Source of the DNA: Listeria cornellensis FSL F6-0969 | GTDB taxonomy: Bacteria; Bacillota; Bacilli; Lactobacillales; Listeriaceae | Direction of reading: 5' to 3' | NCBI RefSeq assembly: GCF_000525855.1 | Contig: NZ_AODE01000019.1 | Span: 124,001 to 188,000, forward strand | DNA: 64,000 nucleotides | Shown: positions 1 through 8,586 of the stretch, in pieces | Position numbering within the stretch: position 1 is the stretch's first letter | Layout: each line of letters starts with the position of its first letter | Program-made: the position numbers and the translations under genes | Notes under the pieces: generated by a model | Told to the model about the DNA's origin: nothing | What the model saw: the letters and a program-made list of their open reading frames with translations, nothing else | Databases searched by the model: none

Positions 1-149
1 GTATGTAAATGCGGGTAAAATCGCGAAATATCATCCGTCTGAGCGGAAAAACTATGCAAAGAAGCAATCTCGACCTGCGGATGTTGATGTAATAGTCGAA
101 GTAATTCGAGCCCTCCATAACCTGTTGCCCCAATAATCGAAACTTTCAT
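1..149 (-). CDS. argC: N-acetyl-gamma-glutamyl-phosphate reductase ArgC, N-terminal part
   Basis: Only the first 49 codons are inside the window; the rest lies beyond the left edge. The visible peptide opens with MKVSIIGATGYGGLELLRLL, the NADP-binding Rossmann start (GATGYGG) typical of ArgC, the third step of arginine synthesis from glutamate. The ATG is preceded by a GGTGGG ribosome site. It is divergent from nothing: csbD and thiI upstream run in the same direction. A good sigma-A promoter sits about 40 bases upstream. The order argC then thiI fits Listeria. Identity rests on about 50 residues but the motif is distinctive. Confidence 0.85.
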   Translation of the reverse strand, partial: MKVSIIGATGYGGLELLRLLHQHPQVEIASLHSFSAQTDDISRFYPHLH

Positions 150-186
150 GATTTTCCCACCCTTCTTATTTTTTATGATAAAACTT

Positions 187-215
187 ATTATAAACTTGTA
201 TATTTATAATGTCAA
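187..215 (-). promoter_or_regulatory. sigma-A promoter of argC
   Basis: Perfect TTGACA (210-215) and TATAAT (187-192) on the minus strand with a 17-base spacer. The surrounding DNA is very AT-rich and could hold an ArgR operator, but I could not define one. Confidence 0.75.
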
Positions 216-318
216 ATGGTTTTTTATAAATTATAAAACTATTTTATACACTTTTTTATGTATATAACCTCTTTTTTTTATGCAAAATATATTCACATAC
301 AGACTCGCAAAATCCATC

Positions 319-344
319 AAAAAAGACCGCTCCTTAGAACGGCC
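319..344 (-). terminator. terminator of csbD
   Basis: An 8-bp stem with two G-U pairs and a short loop, followed on the minus strand by six T, just after the csbD stop. Confidence 0.7.
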
Positions 345-351
345 TTCCATC

Positions 352-555
352 TTATTTCTCTTTATCCGAGTCCTTCTTCACAGCTTTCCTCACACCTTCT
401 GCCGTTTCTTTTGCGTCCGATGCTGCTTCTTTCACCTTGCCCTTCGCTTTTTCCAAAAAGCCCTCTGTTTGCTTCTCCTTATCGCCAGTCAATTTCCCTG
501 TTTTTTCCTTCACTTCACCTTTTACTTGCTCTTTCTTGCCTTTATCATCTACCAT
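352..555 (-). CDS. csbD: CsbD family stress protein
   Basis: Small charged protein of 67 residues. It is dominated by Lys, Glu, Gly and Ala, with the KGEVKEKTGKLTGD and KGKVKEAASDAKE blocks that mark the CsbD family. CsbD proteins are general stress proteins of unknown biochemical role. The start has a strong AGGAGGA ribosome site (564-570). The gene is monocistronic, with its own terminator and a sigma-B-like promoter about 70 bases upstream, which fits induction in stress or stationary phase. No signal peptide or membrane segment is visible. Confidence 0.85.
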   Translation of the reverse strand: MVDDKGKKEQVKGEVKEKTGKLTGDKEKQTEGFLEKAKGKVKEAASDAKETAEGVRKAVKKDSDKEK

Positions 556-626
556 ACATCTATTCCTCCTTCTTATTTTTAACTAATGATGTGCAGACAA
601 AACATTTCCTTGCCTCTATTTCATTT

Positions 627-651
627 TTACCCTGTTAGTTATAGAAAAAAC
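627..651 (-). promoter_or_regulatory. sigma-B-like promoter of csbD
   Basis: On the minus strand GTTT (648-651) is followed after 15 bases by GGGTAA (627-632), matching the Gram-positive sigma-B pattern of GTTT and GGGTAA/T. It lies upstream of a gene from a family known to belong to the sigma-B regulon. Confidence 0.65.
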
Positions 652-682
652 ATATCTGAAATATGAAAAGATTCCCACCAAT

Positions 683-712
683 AAAAAAAAACGACACCCC
701 AATCGGCATCGT
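683..712 (-). terminator. terminator after thiI
   Basis: An 8-bp stem (ACGATGCC with GGTGTCGT, two wobble pairs) followed by a run of T on the minus strand, just past the thiI stop. Confidence 0.75.
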
Positions 713-738
713 CTCCCTTTTAAAATAGATCTGAAAAT

Positions 739-1935
739 TCATCCTGTACTTTTTTTTTCATCTGCAACTTCTACTGAAAATGTTTCTGTTGCATTCACCG
801 CTTCTTGCACTAACGCCTCAAAATCAATAAAGCTCTCATAACGCTCCACTTTATCTAACTTAGGACGTGTTTTCGGAGATGGCGGCGTGAAAATCGTACA
901 GCAATCCTCGAACGGCTGCACAGAAATATCATACGTATCAATCGCCTGCGCAATCTCGATAATCTCATTTTTATCCATCGATACAACGGGGCGAATAATC
1001 GGCGTTGTCGTCACAGCATTAATCGCTAGCATACTCTCCAACGTCTGACTCGCTACCTGACCTAAACTCTCACCATTCACAATCGCCAAACCTTCCCGGC
1101 GTCGGCGCAGTTCATCCGTCACCCGCAACATCATCCGGCGCGTCACCGTCATCGTGAAACCTTCTGGGATTTGCTTTTTAATCATTTCCTGAATCGCGGT
1201 AAATGGCACCACATGCATCTGCACCTGTCCGCTATACTGCGCCAATTTTCCAGCTAAATCAACTGCTTTTTGCTTCGCGCGCTCACTCGTGTATGGCGGA
1301 CTATGGAAATGCACCGCCTCCACCTCCACGCCACGCTTCATCGCCAAATACCCCGCAACAGGACTATCAATCCCACCCGAGAGCATCAACATCGCGCGTC
1401 CCGAAGAACTCACCGGCAAACCGCCCGCGCCTTGAATTGTCTGACACGATAAAAAGATTCCCTCACTGCGAACGTCCACAAGTAGCTTCACATCTGGATT
1501 TTTCACATTGACATGCAAGTCATCGATATGCTGCAAAATAAACCCGCCAAGCTCGTGATTAATCCCATTCGTATCCAGCTCAAACGACCGATCTGCACGC
1601 CGAGCATTCACTTTAAAGCTCCCGCCAGCCTGATGCATCGCGCGAACAAGTGACAATCCAGCTTGCTTCATCTCCTCTAAATCTTGAGGTACCCGAACCG
1701 CCGGACTAAACGACTGAATCCCAAAAATCGGACGCAATCGCTCTAAAATAACCTGATCATCCGCTCCATTTAATAGTAAATACATCCGATCACGCTCTCC
1801 AAACACTTTCACTTCTGGAAAATCAGCAATCGCGCGCTTCACATTATGTGCTAATTTCTTAATAAACTGTTTCCGGTTCCGGCCTTTTGTTGATAATTCG
1901 CCGTACCGAACGACTATACGATCATATTTCATCAT
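739..1935 (-). CDS. thiI: tRNA 4-thiouridine synthase ThiI
   Basis: 398 residues. ThiI adenylates U8 of tRNA and uses persulfide sulfur to make 4-thiouridine; in some bacteria it also feeds thiamine thiazole synthesis. The N-terminal part (about 1-165) is the ferredoxin-like/THUMP RNA-binding region. The PP-loop SGGIDS sits at 186-191. There is no C-terminal rhodanese domain, as usual in Firmicutes. The start codon overlaps the stop of the upstream cysteine desulfurase by four bases (ATGA), so the two are translationally coupled. That fits a dedicated sulfur donor, like Bacillus NifZ. Confidence 0.95.
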   Translation of the reverse strand: MMKYDRIVVRYGELSTKGRNRKQFIKKLAHNVKRAIADFPEVKVFGERDRMYLLLNGADDQVILERLRPIFGIQSFSPAVRVPQDLEEMKQAGLSLVRAMHQAGGSFKVNARRADRSFELDTNGINHELGGFILQHIDDLHVNVKNPDVKLLVDVRSEGIFLSCQTIQGAGGLPVSSSGRAMLMLSGGIDSPVAGYLAMKRGVEVEAVHFHSPPYTSERAKQKAVDLAGKLAQYSGQVQMHVVPFTAIQEMIKKQIPEGFTMTVTRRMMLRVTDELRRRREGLAIVNGESLGQVASQTLESMLAINAVTTTPIIRPVVSMDKNEIIEIAQAIDTYDISVQPFEDCCTIFTPPSPKTRPKLDKVERYESFIDFEALVQEAVNATETFSVEVADEKKSTG

Positions 1936-3068
1936 TTCACCACTTCATTCAAATTTTTGATAATTTCTTGTATTGCTTCCATAAAACGCTCTGCTTCCGC
2001 CATCGTATTTTGGTAAGACAAGCTCACACGAACGGCGCCCACAGCTTCTTCATCTGTCACCCGCATCGCCTTCAATGTACTACTAGCAAGCTTGGCACGC
2101 GAAGAACAAGCGCTCGTCGTCGAAACATAAATCTCATATTTCTCCAGCGCATGCACCAAAATTTCGCCACGATGCCCAACAACTGAAAAACAGCAAATAT
2201 GCGGTGCCGCTTGGTTTTTATCCGTATGAATCGAGACGTCTGGAATACAGACAAGCGCGTCCAGCAAATAATCACGAATCGCTTCTAAATCAGCACTATG
2301 CTCCTTCTGCTCTTCCAAACCAATCCGCAAAGCCTTCGCAAAAGCCACCACGCCAGCCGTATTTTCCGTGCCATTTCGCAGACCAAATTCCTGCCCACCA
2401 CCATCCAAAAGTGGCGTAACCGAAACGTGTTTCTTCTTTATTAAAACGCCCGTCCCATTCAAGCCATGTATCTTATGCCCAGAAATACTCACCAAGTCAA
2501 CTCCCGTAACATCTAGCATCACTTTCGTCAACCCTTGCACATAATCCACATGAAAAAAGGTCTGCGGTCGTGCTTTCAAGACATCTGCAATCGCTTGAAT
2601 CGGTTGTACAGAGCCAACTTCATTATTCACATGCATCACCGACACTAAAATCGTATCTTCCCGTAGCGCACTTTTCAAATCCTCCACCGAAACAACGCCG
2701 GATGCATCGACCGGCAACCGCGTCACTTCAAATCCTTGCGCCTCTAGGCTATGCATCGAATTTTGCACCGATGGATGTTCGATCGCCGTCGTAATCACAT
2801 GCTTTCCGCGATGACGATAAAATCCCGCCACGCCCTTAATCGCCATATTATTACTTTCCGTCCCACCAGAGGTAAAAATAATTTCCTCAGGCAACGTCCC
2901 GAGCATCCCAGCCACAAGAACTCGCGCCTGTTCGTGCAACTCACTGACCTTCGCACCATAGCTATGAAGAGAAGACGGGTTCGCAAAATAGTTCGTCGCT
3001 ACTTTTGCATACGTCTCCACACAAGCATCCAGCGGCTTCGTCGTCGCACTATTGTCAAAATAAATCAT
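1932..3068 (-). CDS. nifZ: cysteine desulfurase (NifS/IscS type), partner of ThiI
   Basis: 378 residues from the chosen start, MIYFDNSATTKP, the classic N-terminus of this PLP family. An in-frame ATG lies five codons upstream, but the GGGGG ribosome site lies inside that extension at proper distance from the inner ATG. Visible motifs: SGGTESNNMAIKG near residue 70, the PLP lysine in SISGHKIHG near 200, and the mobile catalytic cysteine in TTSACSS near 320. It removes sulfur from cysteine. The four-base overlap with thiI suggests it supplies persulfide for s4U formation. Confidence 0.9.
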   Translation of the reverse strand: MIYFDNSATTKPLDACVETYAKVATNYFANPSSLHSYGAKVSELHEQARVLVAGMLGTLPEEIIFTSGGTESNNMAIKGVAGFYRHRGKHVITTAIEHPSVQNSMHSLEAQGFEVTRLPVDASGVVSVEDLKSALREDTILVSVMHVNNEVGSVQPIQAIADVLKARPQTFFHVDYVQGLTKVMLDVTGVDLVSISGHKIHGLNGTGVLIKKKHVSVTPLLDGGGQEFGLRNGTENTAGVVAFAKALRIGLEEQKEHSADLEAIRDYLLDALVCIPDVSIHTDKNQAAPHICCFSVVGHRGEILVHALEKYEIYVSTTSACSSRAKLASSTLKAMRVTDEEAVGAVRVSLSYQNTMAEAERFMEAIQEIIKNLNEVVK

Positions 3069-3121
3069 CCAAAAAGCCCCCATGAATTAATTCTCATTCA
3101 TTATTCTATCACAGAATAGCA

Positions 3122-3163
3122 AAAAGAAAAATCGTCCCATCCTTCTTACTCGGATAAGACGAC
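3122..3163 (-). terminator. terminator after ezrA
   Basis: Stem-loop pairing 3131-3142 with 3152-3163, followed on the minus strand by a T-rich tract. It separates ezrA from the desulfurase gene. Confidence 0.65.
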
Positions 3164-3176
3164 ATTTCCCACTTCA

Positions 3177-4898
3177 CTATTCCTCTACTTCATCCACATT
3201 TATCTTCATTTCATACGCCTTCTCAATCTTCTTAAACGCACTCGGCTCCACTTTTTCCAAAGCAGTCACCGAAAGTTCCAGCGCTTTCTTATATTGATAA
3301 TCATCATAAAAATGATCTTCTGCTTGACGCAGCGCTATTGCAAGGTCCGGCGTCTGCAAACGATAACGGTTCGCATACTGAATCACATGCTCAACTAAAT
3401 GCGCATTCTCAATCATTTCATCCGCTTTTTCAGTCAAATGATCTAAATCCTGTTGCGCTACTTGCCACTCATGGTTCACCGATTTCATATTCAGCGGCTT
3501 CTCTTCCAATTTCTGTTCTAACTTGGAAATCGATGCTTCCATGTGCTCACATAGCGCCAAGTAGTCCTCTGGCTTACCAGGAAGACGCTCACGATCCAAT
3601 CTGCGGTTCAGATTCAGAATCGCCCGACGCATTCTATCTGCATCCTCACGCGCCTCTAATTCATCTTTTCGTAAGGAGCGCAATTCTTCTGCAAACGCGT
3701 CTTGCTCTAGGGAGATCGTCGACACAACCGCATCGATTTCTTTCAACGCATCCTCTGCCGCAGAATACGCAATTTTGACCTCAGAAAGTCGTTCCGTAAC
3801 GGTCGCCAATTGTTCTTTTTGGAGCTCTAACTGGCTTGCAATTTTCAGGTAGCTCGCCAAGTCTTCTTCCGTCACATGATAGGTCTGCTTCACTTCTTTG
3901 ATTTGCTCTGCTAACGCGTCCGACACACCCAGCTGTTTCTCTAGTTTCGCTTCCACCACAATGCGATTTTCCTTCACAAAATGGCGCGCCTCGACCTCAT
4001 GCTCTAACGTATCGTAAAACAAGTTAATTTCCGTATGCAGTTCTGCCACACCGCTTTCCACGGCTTCCAGTTCCCCTGCCACAATCTTGTCTTTCAAATC
4101 CGTCACCCGATTGCTCATCCGGCCCAATTCCGCAGCCAGTTGCAATTGTTCTAAGAAATAGCCTTGTTGCGCCATTTCATCATAACCCGCTTGCAACTTG
4201 CTCATTTCGTCTGGTAAAATAACGTCGCTCTCACGCAGTAGAACAGGTATTTTTTCCAGTTTCACGCCTAACTTCTCCAGATCATGTTGGACATTCAACA
4301 CCGTTTCCCGTGCCTCCAAATAATCTCCTTGATCCGTCAGCATATCAAACCGATTCAAGTTCTCCGCAATCGTATCTAACTCACCTTCCACGCTATGTAA
4401 CGCGTCACCAAGCTTATAACCATTACTCAAAACCTCACGGCGCAACGTCGTGAACTTATCCTTCGCCATCCGAATATCCTGCGCATTGCGTTCCTCACTA
4501 GCAATCAATTCCTTCAACCCACGCAAAATTTGCTTCATTTGCGTATCGATTTCATGAATCACCTGCTCGACCTGATTCTCCATCTGCGTCGCTTGGCGGA
4601 ACTGATAACGATCCGTATGTTGCTCCGCTCCAAGAATATACTCTTCCAGGTTCGGAAATAACTTCGTTGCAATATCATCCCACGAGTCGCGCCATGATTC
4701 AAACAAATCCTCCGTCTGCCCGGTAAGCCTCAACTTCTTCACCTTCGTGAGCTCATCAATCACCGGGCGCTCCATCAATTCTATTTTTTGCTCCTCAAGT
4801 GCGTTGATTCGCTGATAATGCTTTTTCTTCATTATGTATCCGACCGCAAAAACAACGGCTACTATGACTACAAAGCCAACTAAATACCAAACAAACAT
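3177..4898 (-). CDS. ezrA: septation ring formation regulator EzrA
   Basis: 573 residues, the usual EzrA length. One N-terminal membrane segment (about 2-22) with the body in the cytoplasm. The rest is almost all helical, with long acidic coiled-coil/spectrin-like repeats. The conserved QNR patch is visible as QYANRYR starting near residue 507. EzrA binds FtsZ, limits Z-ring formation to midcell and links to cell wall synthesis. Single gene with its own terminator. Neighbours thiI and the GAF protein match the Listeria and Bacillus order. Confidence 0.95.
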   Translation of the reverse strand: MFVWYLVGFVVIVAVVFAVGYIMKKKHYQRINALEEQKIELMERPVIDELTKVKKLRLTGQTEDLFESWRDSWDDIATKLFPNLEEYILGAEQHTDRYQFRQATQMENQVEQVIHEIDTQMKQILRGLKELIASEERNAQDIRMAKDKFTTLRREVLSNGYKLGDALHSVEGELDTIAENLNRFDMLTDQGDYLEARETVLNVQHDLEKLGVKLEKIPVLLRESDVILPDEMSKLQAGYDEMAQQGYFLEQLQLAAELGRMSNRVTDLKDKIVAGELEAVESGVAELHTEINLFYDTLEHEVEARHFVKENRIVVEAKLEKQLGVSDALAEQIKEVKQTYHVTEEDLASYLKIASQLELQKEQLATVTERLSEVKIAYSAAEDALKEIDAVVSTISLEQDAFAEELRSLRKDELEAREDADRMRRAILNLNRRLDRERLPGKPEDYLALCEHMEASISKLEQKLEEKPLNMKSVNHEWQVAQQDLDHLTEKADEMIENAHLVEHVIQYANRYRLQTPDLAIALRQAEDHFYDDYQYKKALELSVTALEKVEPSAFKKIEKAYEMKINVDEVEE

Positions 4899-5065
4899 GT
4901 CGTTTCCTCCTATTATCCCATTATCTCTATTTTTTAAATCGATTCATTAAGTACAAATGACAAATCCATGCTATACTAATTCATTATACACATACACTAT
5001 TCTAACACGATTCCGCTGTATTTGCCTTATTTAAAATCAAAAATTATGAAAAAGTGGTGAAAAAA

Positions 5066-5554
5066 ATGATTGAAATTCCAAAATTCACTGGAACAAAAGC
5101 AGAAAACTATCAATTATGCGTCAAACAAGTCGAAGCAATGATCGCAGGTGAGCCTAACTTCCTAGCCAATATCAGCAATATCTCCGCTCTATTGAATCAA
5201 GCGCTAACCGACATTAACTGGGTTGGCTTCTATTTATATGAAGAAACGAGCAATCAACTCGTCCTCGGTCCATTCCAAGGCCTTCCAGCATGCATCCGAA
5301 TTCCACTCGGTCGCGGTGTTTGTGGGACAGCCGCAGCAGAACAGAAAACGTACCTCGTCCAAAATGTACACGACTTCCCCGGGCACATTGCTTGTGACGC
5401 AGCATCCAATTCCGAAATCGTTATTCCGATTGTTCATGATGGAAAACTGCTTGGCGTTTTAGATGTCGACAGCCCCTCTGTCAACCGTTTTGACGAAACA
5501 GATCAACATTACTTAGAGCAAGTCGTCACTATTTTAAAAGCATCCATACAATAA
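5066..5554 (+). CDS. msrC: free methionine-(R)-sulfoxide reductase, GAF domain
   Basis: 162 residues, single GAF domain, YtsP/fRMsr family, which reduces free Met-R-sulfoxide. The three cysteines used by the enzyme are present in ACIRIPLGRG, RGVCG and HIACDAAS. An upstream in-frame GTG (5054) adds four codons, but GTGGTG looks like the ribosome site for the ATG at 5066, so I chose the ATG. Divergent from ezrA. The rpsD promoter starts only four bases after the stop codon. Confidence 0.9.
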   Translation: MIEIPKFTGTKAENYQLCVKQVEAMIAGEPNFLANISNISALLNQALTDINWVGFYLYEETSNQLVLGPFQGLPACIRIPLGRGVCGTAAAEQKTYLVQNVHDFPGHIACDAASNSEIVIPIVHDGKLLGVLDVDSPSVNRFDETDQHYLEQVVTILKASIQ

Positions 5555-5557
5555 AGT

Positions 5558-5587
5558 TTGACAAGCGTATGCAAAATGTACTATACT
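5558..5587 (+). promoter_or_regulatory. sigma-A promoter of rpsD
   Basis: TTGACA (5558-5563) and TATACT (5582-5587) with an 18-base spacer, almost directly after the preceding stop codon. Confidence 0.8.
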
Positions 5588-5593
5588 AGAAAG

Positions 5594-5757
5594 CGTGTAA
5601 AATGCAGCTTGAGTGATGATGAATATGACCGTTGTTTATCCCCGATTTTTTTTCGTGGTGTATCCTGTAACCTGCTGCTGCAAGGGCGAAGATACATGAA
5701 GATAAACTGCACGTATTTGGTTGGTCACACTTGTTTGTTTTATGCTAAAACAAATTT
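5594..5757 (+). promoter_or_regulatory. rpsD 5' leader, candidate S4 autoregulatory region
   Basis: About 160-190 transcribed bases lie between the rpsD promoter and its ribosome site, with no convincing ORF. In B. subtilis rpsD is monocistronic and S4 represses its own synthesis through its leader. By analogy this leader is a candidate binding site. I did not fold it; the role is inferred from position and family knowledge. Confidence 0.4.
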
Positions 5758-5774
5758 AAAGGAGGAGTCAATCA

Positions 5775-6378
5775 ATGGCTCGTTATACAGGTCCAAGCTG
5801 GAAAATTTCCCGTCGTTTAGGGTTATCACTTTCAGGAACAGGTAAAGAATTAGAACGTCGTCCGTACGCTCCAGGGCAACACGGTCCAACACAACGCAAA
5901 AAAAATCTCTGAGTACGGTTTACAACAAGCAGAGAAACAAAAATTACGTCACATGTACGGCTTAACAGAACGTCAATTCAAAAACACGTTCATAAAAGCT
6001 GGCAAACTACAAGGTAAACACGGTGAGAACTTCATGATCTTACTTGAACAACGCCTTGACAACGTGGTATACCGTTTAGGTCTTGCTCGCACTCGTCGTG
6101 CAGCACGCCAATTAGTAAACCACGGTCACATTGTAGTAGATTCAAAACGCGTAGACATCCCTTCTTACCAAGTATCACCTGGTCAAGTAATCAGTGTTCG
6201 CGAAAAATCTCTTAAATTATCAGCAATCGCTGAAAGCTTAGACGTTTCGGCATTCGTGCCTGAATACCTAACTTTCGACGCTGAAAAACTGACAGGTACA
6301 TTAAGCCGCCTGCCAGAACGTTCAGAATTACACGCTGAAATCAACGAAGCATTTATCGTAGAATTTTATTCACGTTAA
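5775..6378 (+). CDS. rpsD: 30S ribosomal protein S4 (frameshifted in this sequence)
   Basis: Starts [16 protein letters not shown] behind a strong AAAGGAGGAG site. Frame is lost at the A8 run 5898-5905 and resumes as [19 protein letters not shown]. Removing one A gives exactly 200 residues, the normal S4 length in this group. The C-terminal part carries the S4 RNA-binding domain ([27 protein letters not shown]). S4 nucleates 30S assembly and is essential, so the shift is most simply a sequencing error. Monocistronic with promoter and terminator. Confidence 0.9.
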
Positions 6379-6385
6379 TAGCCAT

Positions 6386-6421
6386 AAAAACCACGGATGC
6401 CACTCGCATTCGTGGTTTTTT
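6386..6421 (+). terminator. terminator of rpsD
   Basis: AACCACGGATGCC pairs with GCATTCGTGGTT and is followed by T6. Confidence 0.85.
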
Positions 6422-6426
6422 GTTGC

Positions 6427-6480
6427 AAAAAAAGCAAGATATCACGAATCCCCTTCTCGGATTAGACGTAATATCTTGCT
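6427..6480 (-). terminator. terminator of the tyrS-acetyltransferase unit
   Basis: GCAAGATAT arms pair across a loop that includes a smaller CTCGG-centred hairpin, then T7 on the minus strand. Confidence 0.75.
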
Positions 6481-6498
6481 TCGAACAAAACGAACACT

Positions 6499-6960
6499 TT
6501 ATAAATATTTTCTCATTGTAATATCGACTACTTCAAAGCCCATCTTTTTATACACGTGAACCGCTCGCTTATTATGCGCAAAAGCATGTAACGATATCTC
6601 CGTAATTCCTCGTTCTTTTGCATTTTCTTCAAGCAAAACTAACAATTCACTGCCGAGGCCTTTATTTTGAAACGCATCGAAAATCAGAATATCATAGATA
6701 AAATACGTTTTCTCTTCTTGAAAAACCCATAATGTCCCGACAAATTCCTTACCTTGCATCACTTCCCAAAGAAAATGATCCTTTGTTGCAACGCCATCAG
6801 GAAGCAGTTCCATTGTCGTCATTCTCGCTTTAAACAACGCTTCATCGCGTGGCCAAATTCCTGCATCCGCTTGATCCTTTGCATAGCCCACACTAAGAGC
6901 CTCCGCAAAATCAGAGAAATGTTCTTTTGGCATCGCCGTTAAACGTAACCCCTCAGACAT
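6499..6960 (-). CDS. GNAT family N-acetyltransferase
   Basis: 153 residues from MSEGLRLTAMPKEHF. The acetyl-CoA-binding part is visible late in the protein: FQNKGLGSELLVLLEENAKERG (GNAT motif A, about 100-121), then HNKRAVHVYKKMGFEVVD, the standard GNAT C-terminal motif. Substrate unknown. The start overlaps the tyrS stop by eight bases, so it is cotranscribed and probably coupled to tyrS. A longer reading frame extends into tyrS, but its extra N-terminus has no GNAT features. Confidence 0.85.
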   Translation of the reverse strand: MSEGLRLTAMPKEHFSDFAEALSVGYAKDQADAGIWPRDEALFKARMTTMELLPDGVATKDHFLWEVMQGKEFVGTLWVFQEEKTYFIYDILIFDAFQNKGLGSELLVLLEENAKERGITEISLHAFAHNKRAVHVYKKMGFEVVDITMRKYL

Positions 6961-8212
6961 AGCGCACCAAGAAATATTTTTTCTTACCGCGACGAACAAT
7001 CGTAAAACGGTCTTCCACACGATCCTCTTTTGTCACTACTTTCTCCAGATCCTGCACACGTTCACCATTGATATAAATCGCGCCATTCCCTATATCCTCA
7101 CGTGATTGGCGTTTCGACGGCTCAATACCAAGGTCCACAAGCCAGTCTACAAGCAGCTTCTCTTCATGCGTCGCCTCAAACGTTGGCACATCTTTAAAAC
7201 CTTGCTCAATCTCATCCGCCGTCAACACTTTCACGTCTCCACTGAATAAAGCTTCCGAAATCTTAATCGCTTGATCCAGCGCCTCTTGCCCATGAATAAA
7301 GCGCGTCATCTCAGCCGCTAAAGAGCGTTGTGCCGCACGACGATGTGGTTCCAATTTAACCGCGGATTCCAAATCACTAATTTCGCCTTGATCTAAGAAC
7401 GTGAAGTATTTCAAGTATTTCACAACATCACGATCATCCGTATTAATCCAGAACTGGTAAAACTCGTACGGTGTCGTCTTCTCCGGGTTCAGCCAAATCG
7501 CGCCACCTTCTGTTTTACCAAATTTCGTACCATCTGCTTTTGTTAGCAATGGGATCGTTAAACCGAACGCTTTGGAGCCCTCACCTTGTTTTTTACGAAT
7601 CAAGTCAAGCCCCGCTGTAATATTTCCCCACTGATCACTACCGCCAATCTGCAAACGACAATGATGATTTTCATATAACTCATTGTAATCCATCGCTTGC
7701 AAAATTTGGTACGCGAATTCTGTGAACGAAATCCCTACTTCTAGACGATTGGCCACGATATCCTTCGCCAGCATCGTGTTCACATTGAAATTTTTACCAA
7801 AATCACGTAAAAAGTCGAGTACCGTCAAATCTTTCGTCCAATCGTAGTTATTCACCATGATTGCACCATTATCACCAGCAAAATCAAAAATCGTTTCTAA
7901 CTGACCACGCAGGCTCTCGACGTTTTTATTGACTTGTTCAAGCGATTGCAATTGACGCTCTTCTTTCTTACCGCTTGGATCACCAATCGATCCGGTCGCG
8001 CCACCAACTAAAATAATCGGACGATGCCCTTTGTTTTGGAAACGACGCAAAATCATAAATGGAATCAAATGCCCAATATGCATCGAATCTCCCGTCGGAT
8101 CAATCCCACAGTATAGGGAAATCGATTCCTTCTCGGTTAATTCACGAAGTCCCACTTCATCGGTCTGTTGGTAAATCGCGCCACGCCATTCTAATTCATC
8201 AATAATATTCAT
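6953..8212 (-). CDS. tyrS: tyrosyl-tRNA synthetase
   Basis: 419 residues, normal TyrRS length. Class I signatures: HIGH at 45-48 (SMHIGHLIPF) and the KFGKT version of KMSKS near 230. The C-terminal S4-like domain (about 350-415, SRQSREDIGNGAIYING) binds tRNA. A tyrosine T-box leader precedes it, so expression should rise when tRNA-Tyr is uncharged. Confidence 0.97.
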   Translation of the reverse strand: MNIIDELEWRGAIYQQTDEVGLRELTEKESISLYCGIDPTGDSMHIGHLIPFMILRRFQNKGHRPIILVGGATGSIGDPSGKKEERQLQSLEQVNKNVESLRGQLETIFDFAGDNGAIMVNNYDWTKDLTVLDFLRDFGKNFNVNTMLAKDIVANRLEVGISFTEFAYQILQAMDYNELYENHHCRLQIGGSDQWGNITAGLDLIRKKQGEGSKAFGLTIPLLTKADGTKFGKTEGGAIWLNPEKTTPYEFYQFWINTDDRDVVKYLKYFTFLDQGEISDLESAVKLEPHRRAAQRSLAAEMTRFIHGQEALDQAIKISEALFSGDVKVLTADEIEQGFKDVPTFEATHEEKLLVDWLVDLGIEPSKRQSREDIGNGAIYINGERVQDLEKVVTKEDRVEDRFTIVRRGKKKYFLVRYV

Positions 8213-8252
8213 TTCATTCTCTCCTTTTCCTTTATGGACTTCCTAACAAAGC

Positions 8253-8480
8253 AAAAAGTCCCTCCGTCTATTGACGAAGGGACGCAAAATATACGTGGTA
8301 CCACCCAACTTAGGAAAGAAATCTTCCTCGCTTCATTAAGATAACGGCAAAAACCGTTTGCAAATGCAAATATGCTCCAGGATGTAATTCGTCCGCCTTA
8401 TTTGTACTGGTTTGCAGCGACCACCAGCTCTCTTTTCCACAGGGATAAGCGACTACTCCGTCCGTTCATAGCTTTTCGAT
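8253..8480 (-). promoter_or_regulatory. T-box leader of tyrS, UAC specifier
   Basis: Minus strand carries the T-box core TGGGTGGTACCACG (8294-8307), then a terminator (GTCCCTTCGTC paired with GACGGAGGGAC, T5) at 8253-8283. Stem I has the AGAGAGCTGGTGG region. The specifier UAC (Tyr) is at 8384-8386, ten bases before the GGAGC end. A possible promoter (TTGGGC, 17 bases, TACAAT) lies just upstream. Confidence 0.9.
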
Positions 8481-8535
8481 ATGATATTGTACTTCTATTT
8501 TTAACACAGCCCAAAACAGATGTCAAGAAACTATT

Positions 8536-8577
8536 AAAAAAAAAGCCAAACAAATCTATTTCTAGACTGTCCGACTC
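8536..8577 (-). terminator. terminator of ccpA
   Basis: A long stem with several G-U pairs and a GAAA-type loop, followed by T9 on the minus strand. The ccpA reading frame as given runs into this structure, which argues that the frame is shifted. Confidence 0.7.
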
Positions 8578-8586
8578 GCCTTAAAA

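Noticed and set aside
258-638. 126-residue plus-strand ORF over csbD
   Set aside because: It is opposite the real csbD gene, rich in Ser/Leu/Phe from reverse-strand Lys/Glu codons, and has no ribosome site.
5558-5845. 95-residue ORF spanning the rpsD leader and start
   Set aside because: It overlaps the rpsD promoter and start codon; no ribosome site and no family features.
5775-6378. rpsD as a real pseudogene
   Set aside because: The gene is essential and the single indel is in an A8 run with perfect downstream conservation.
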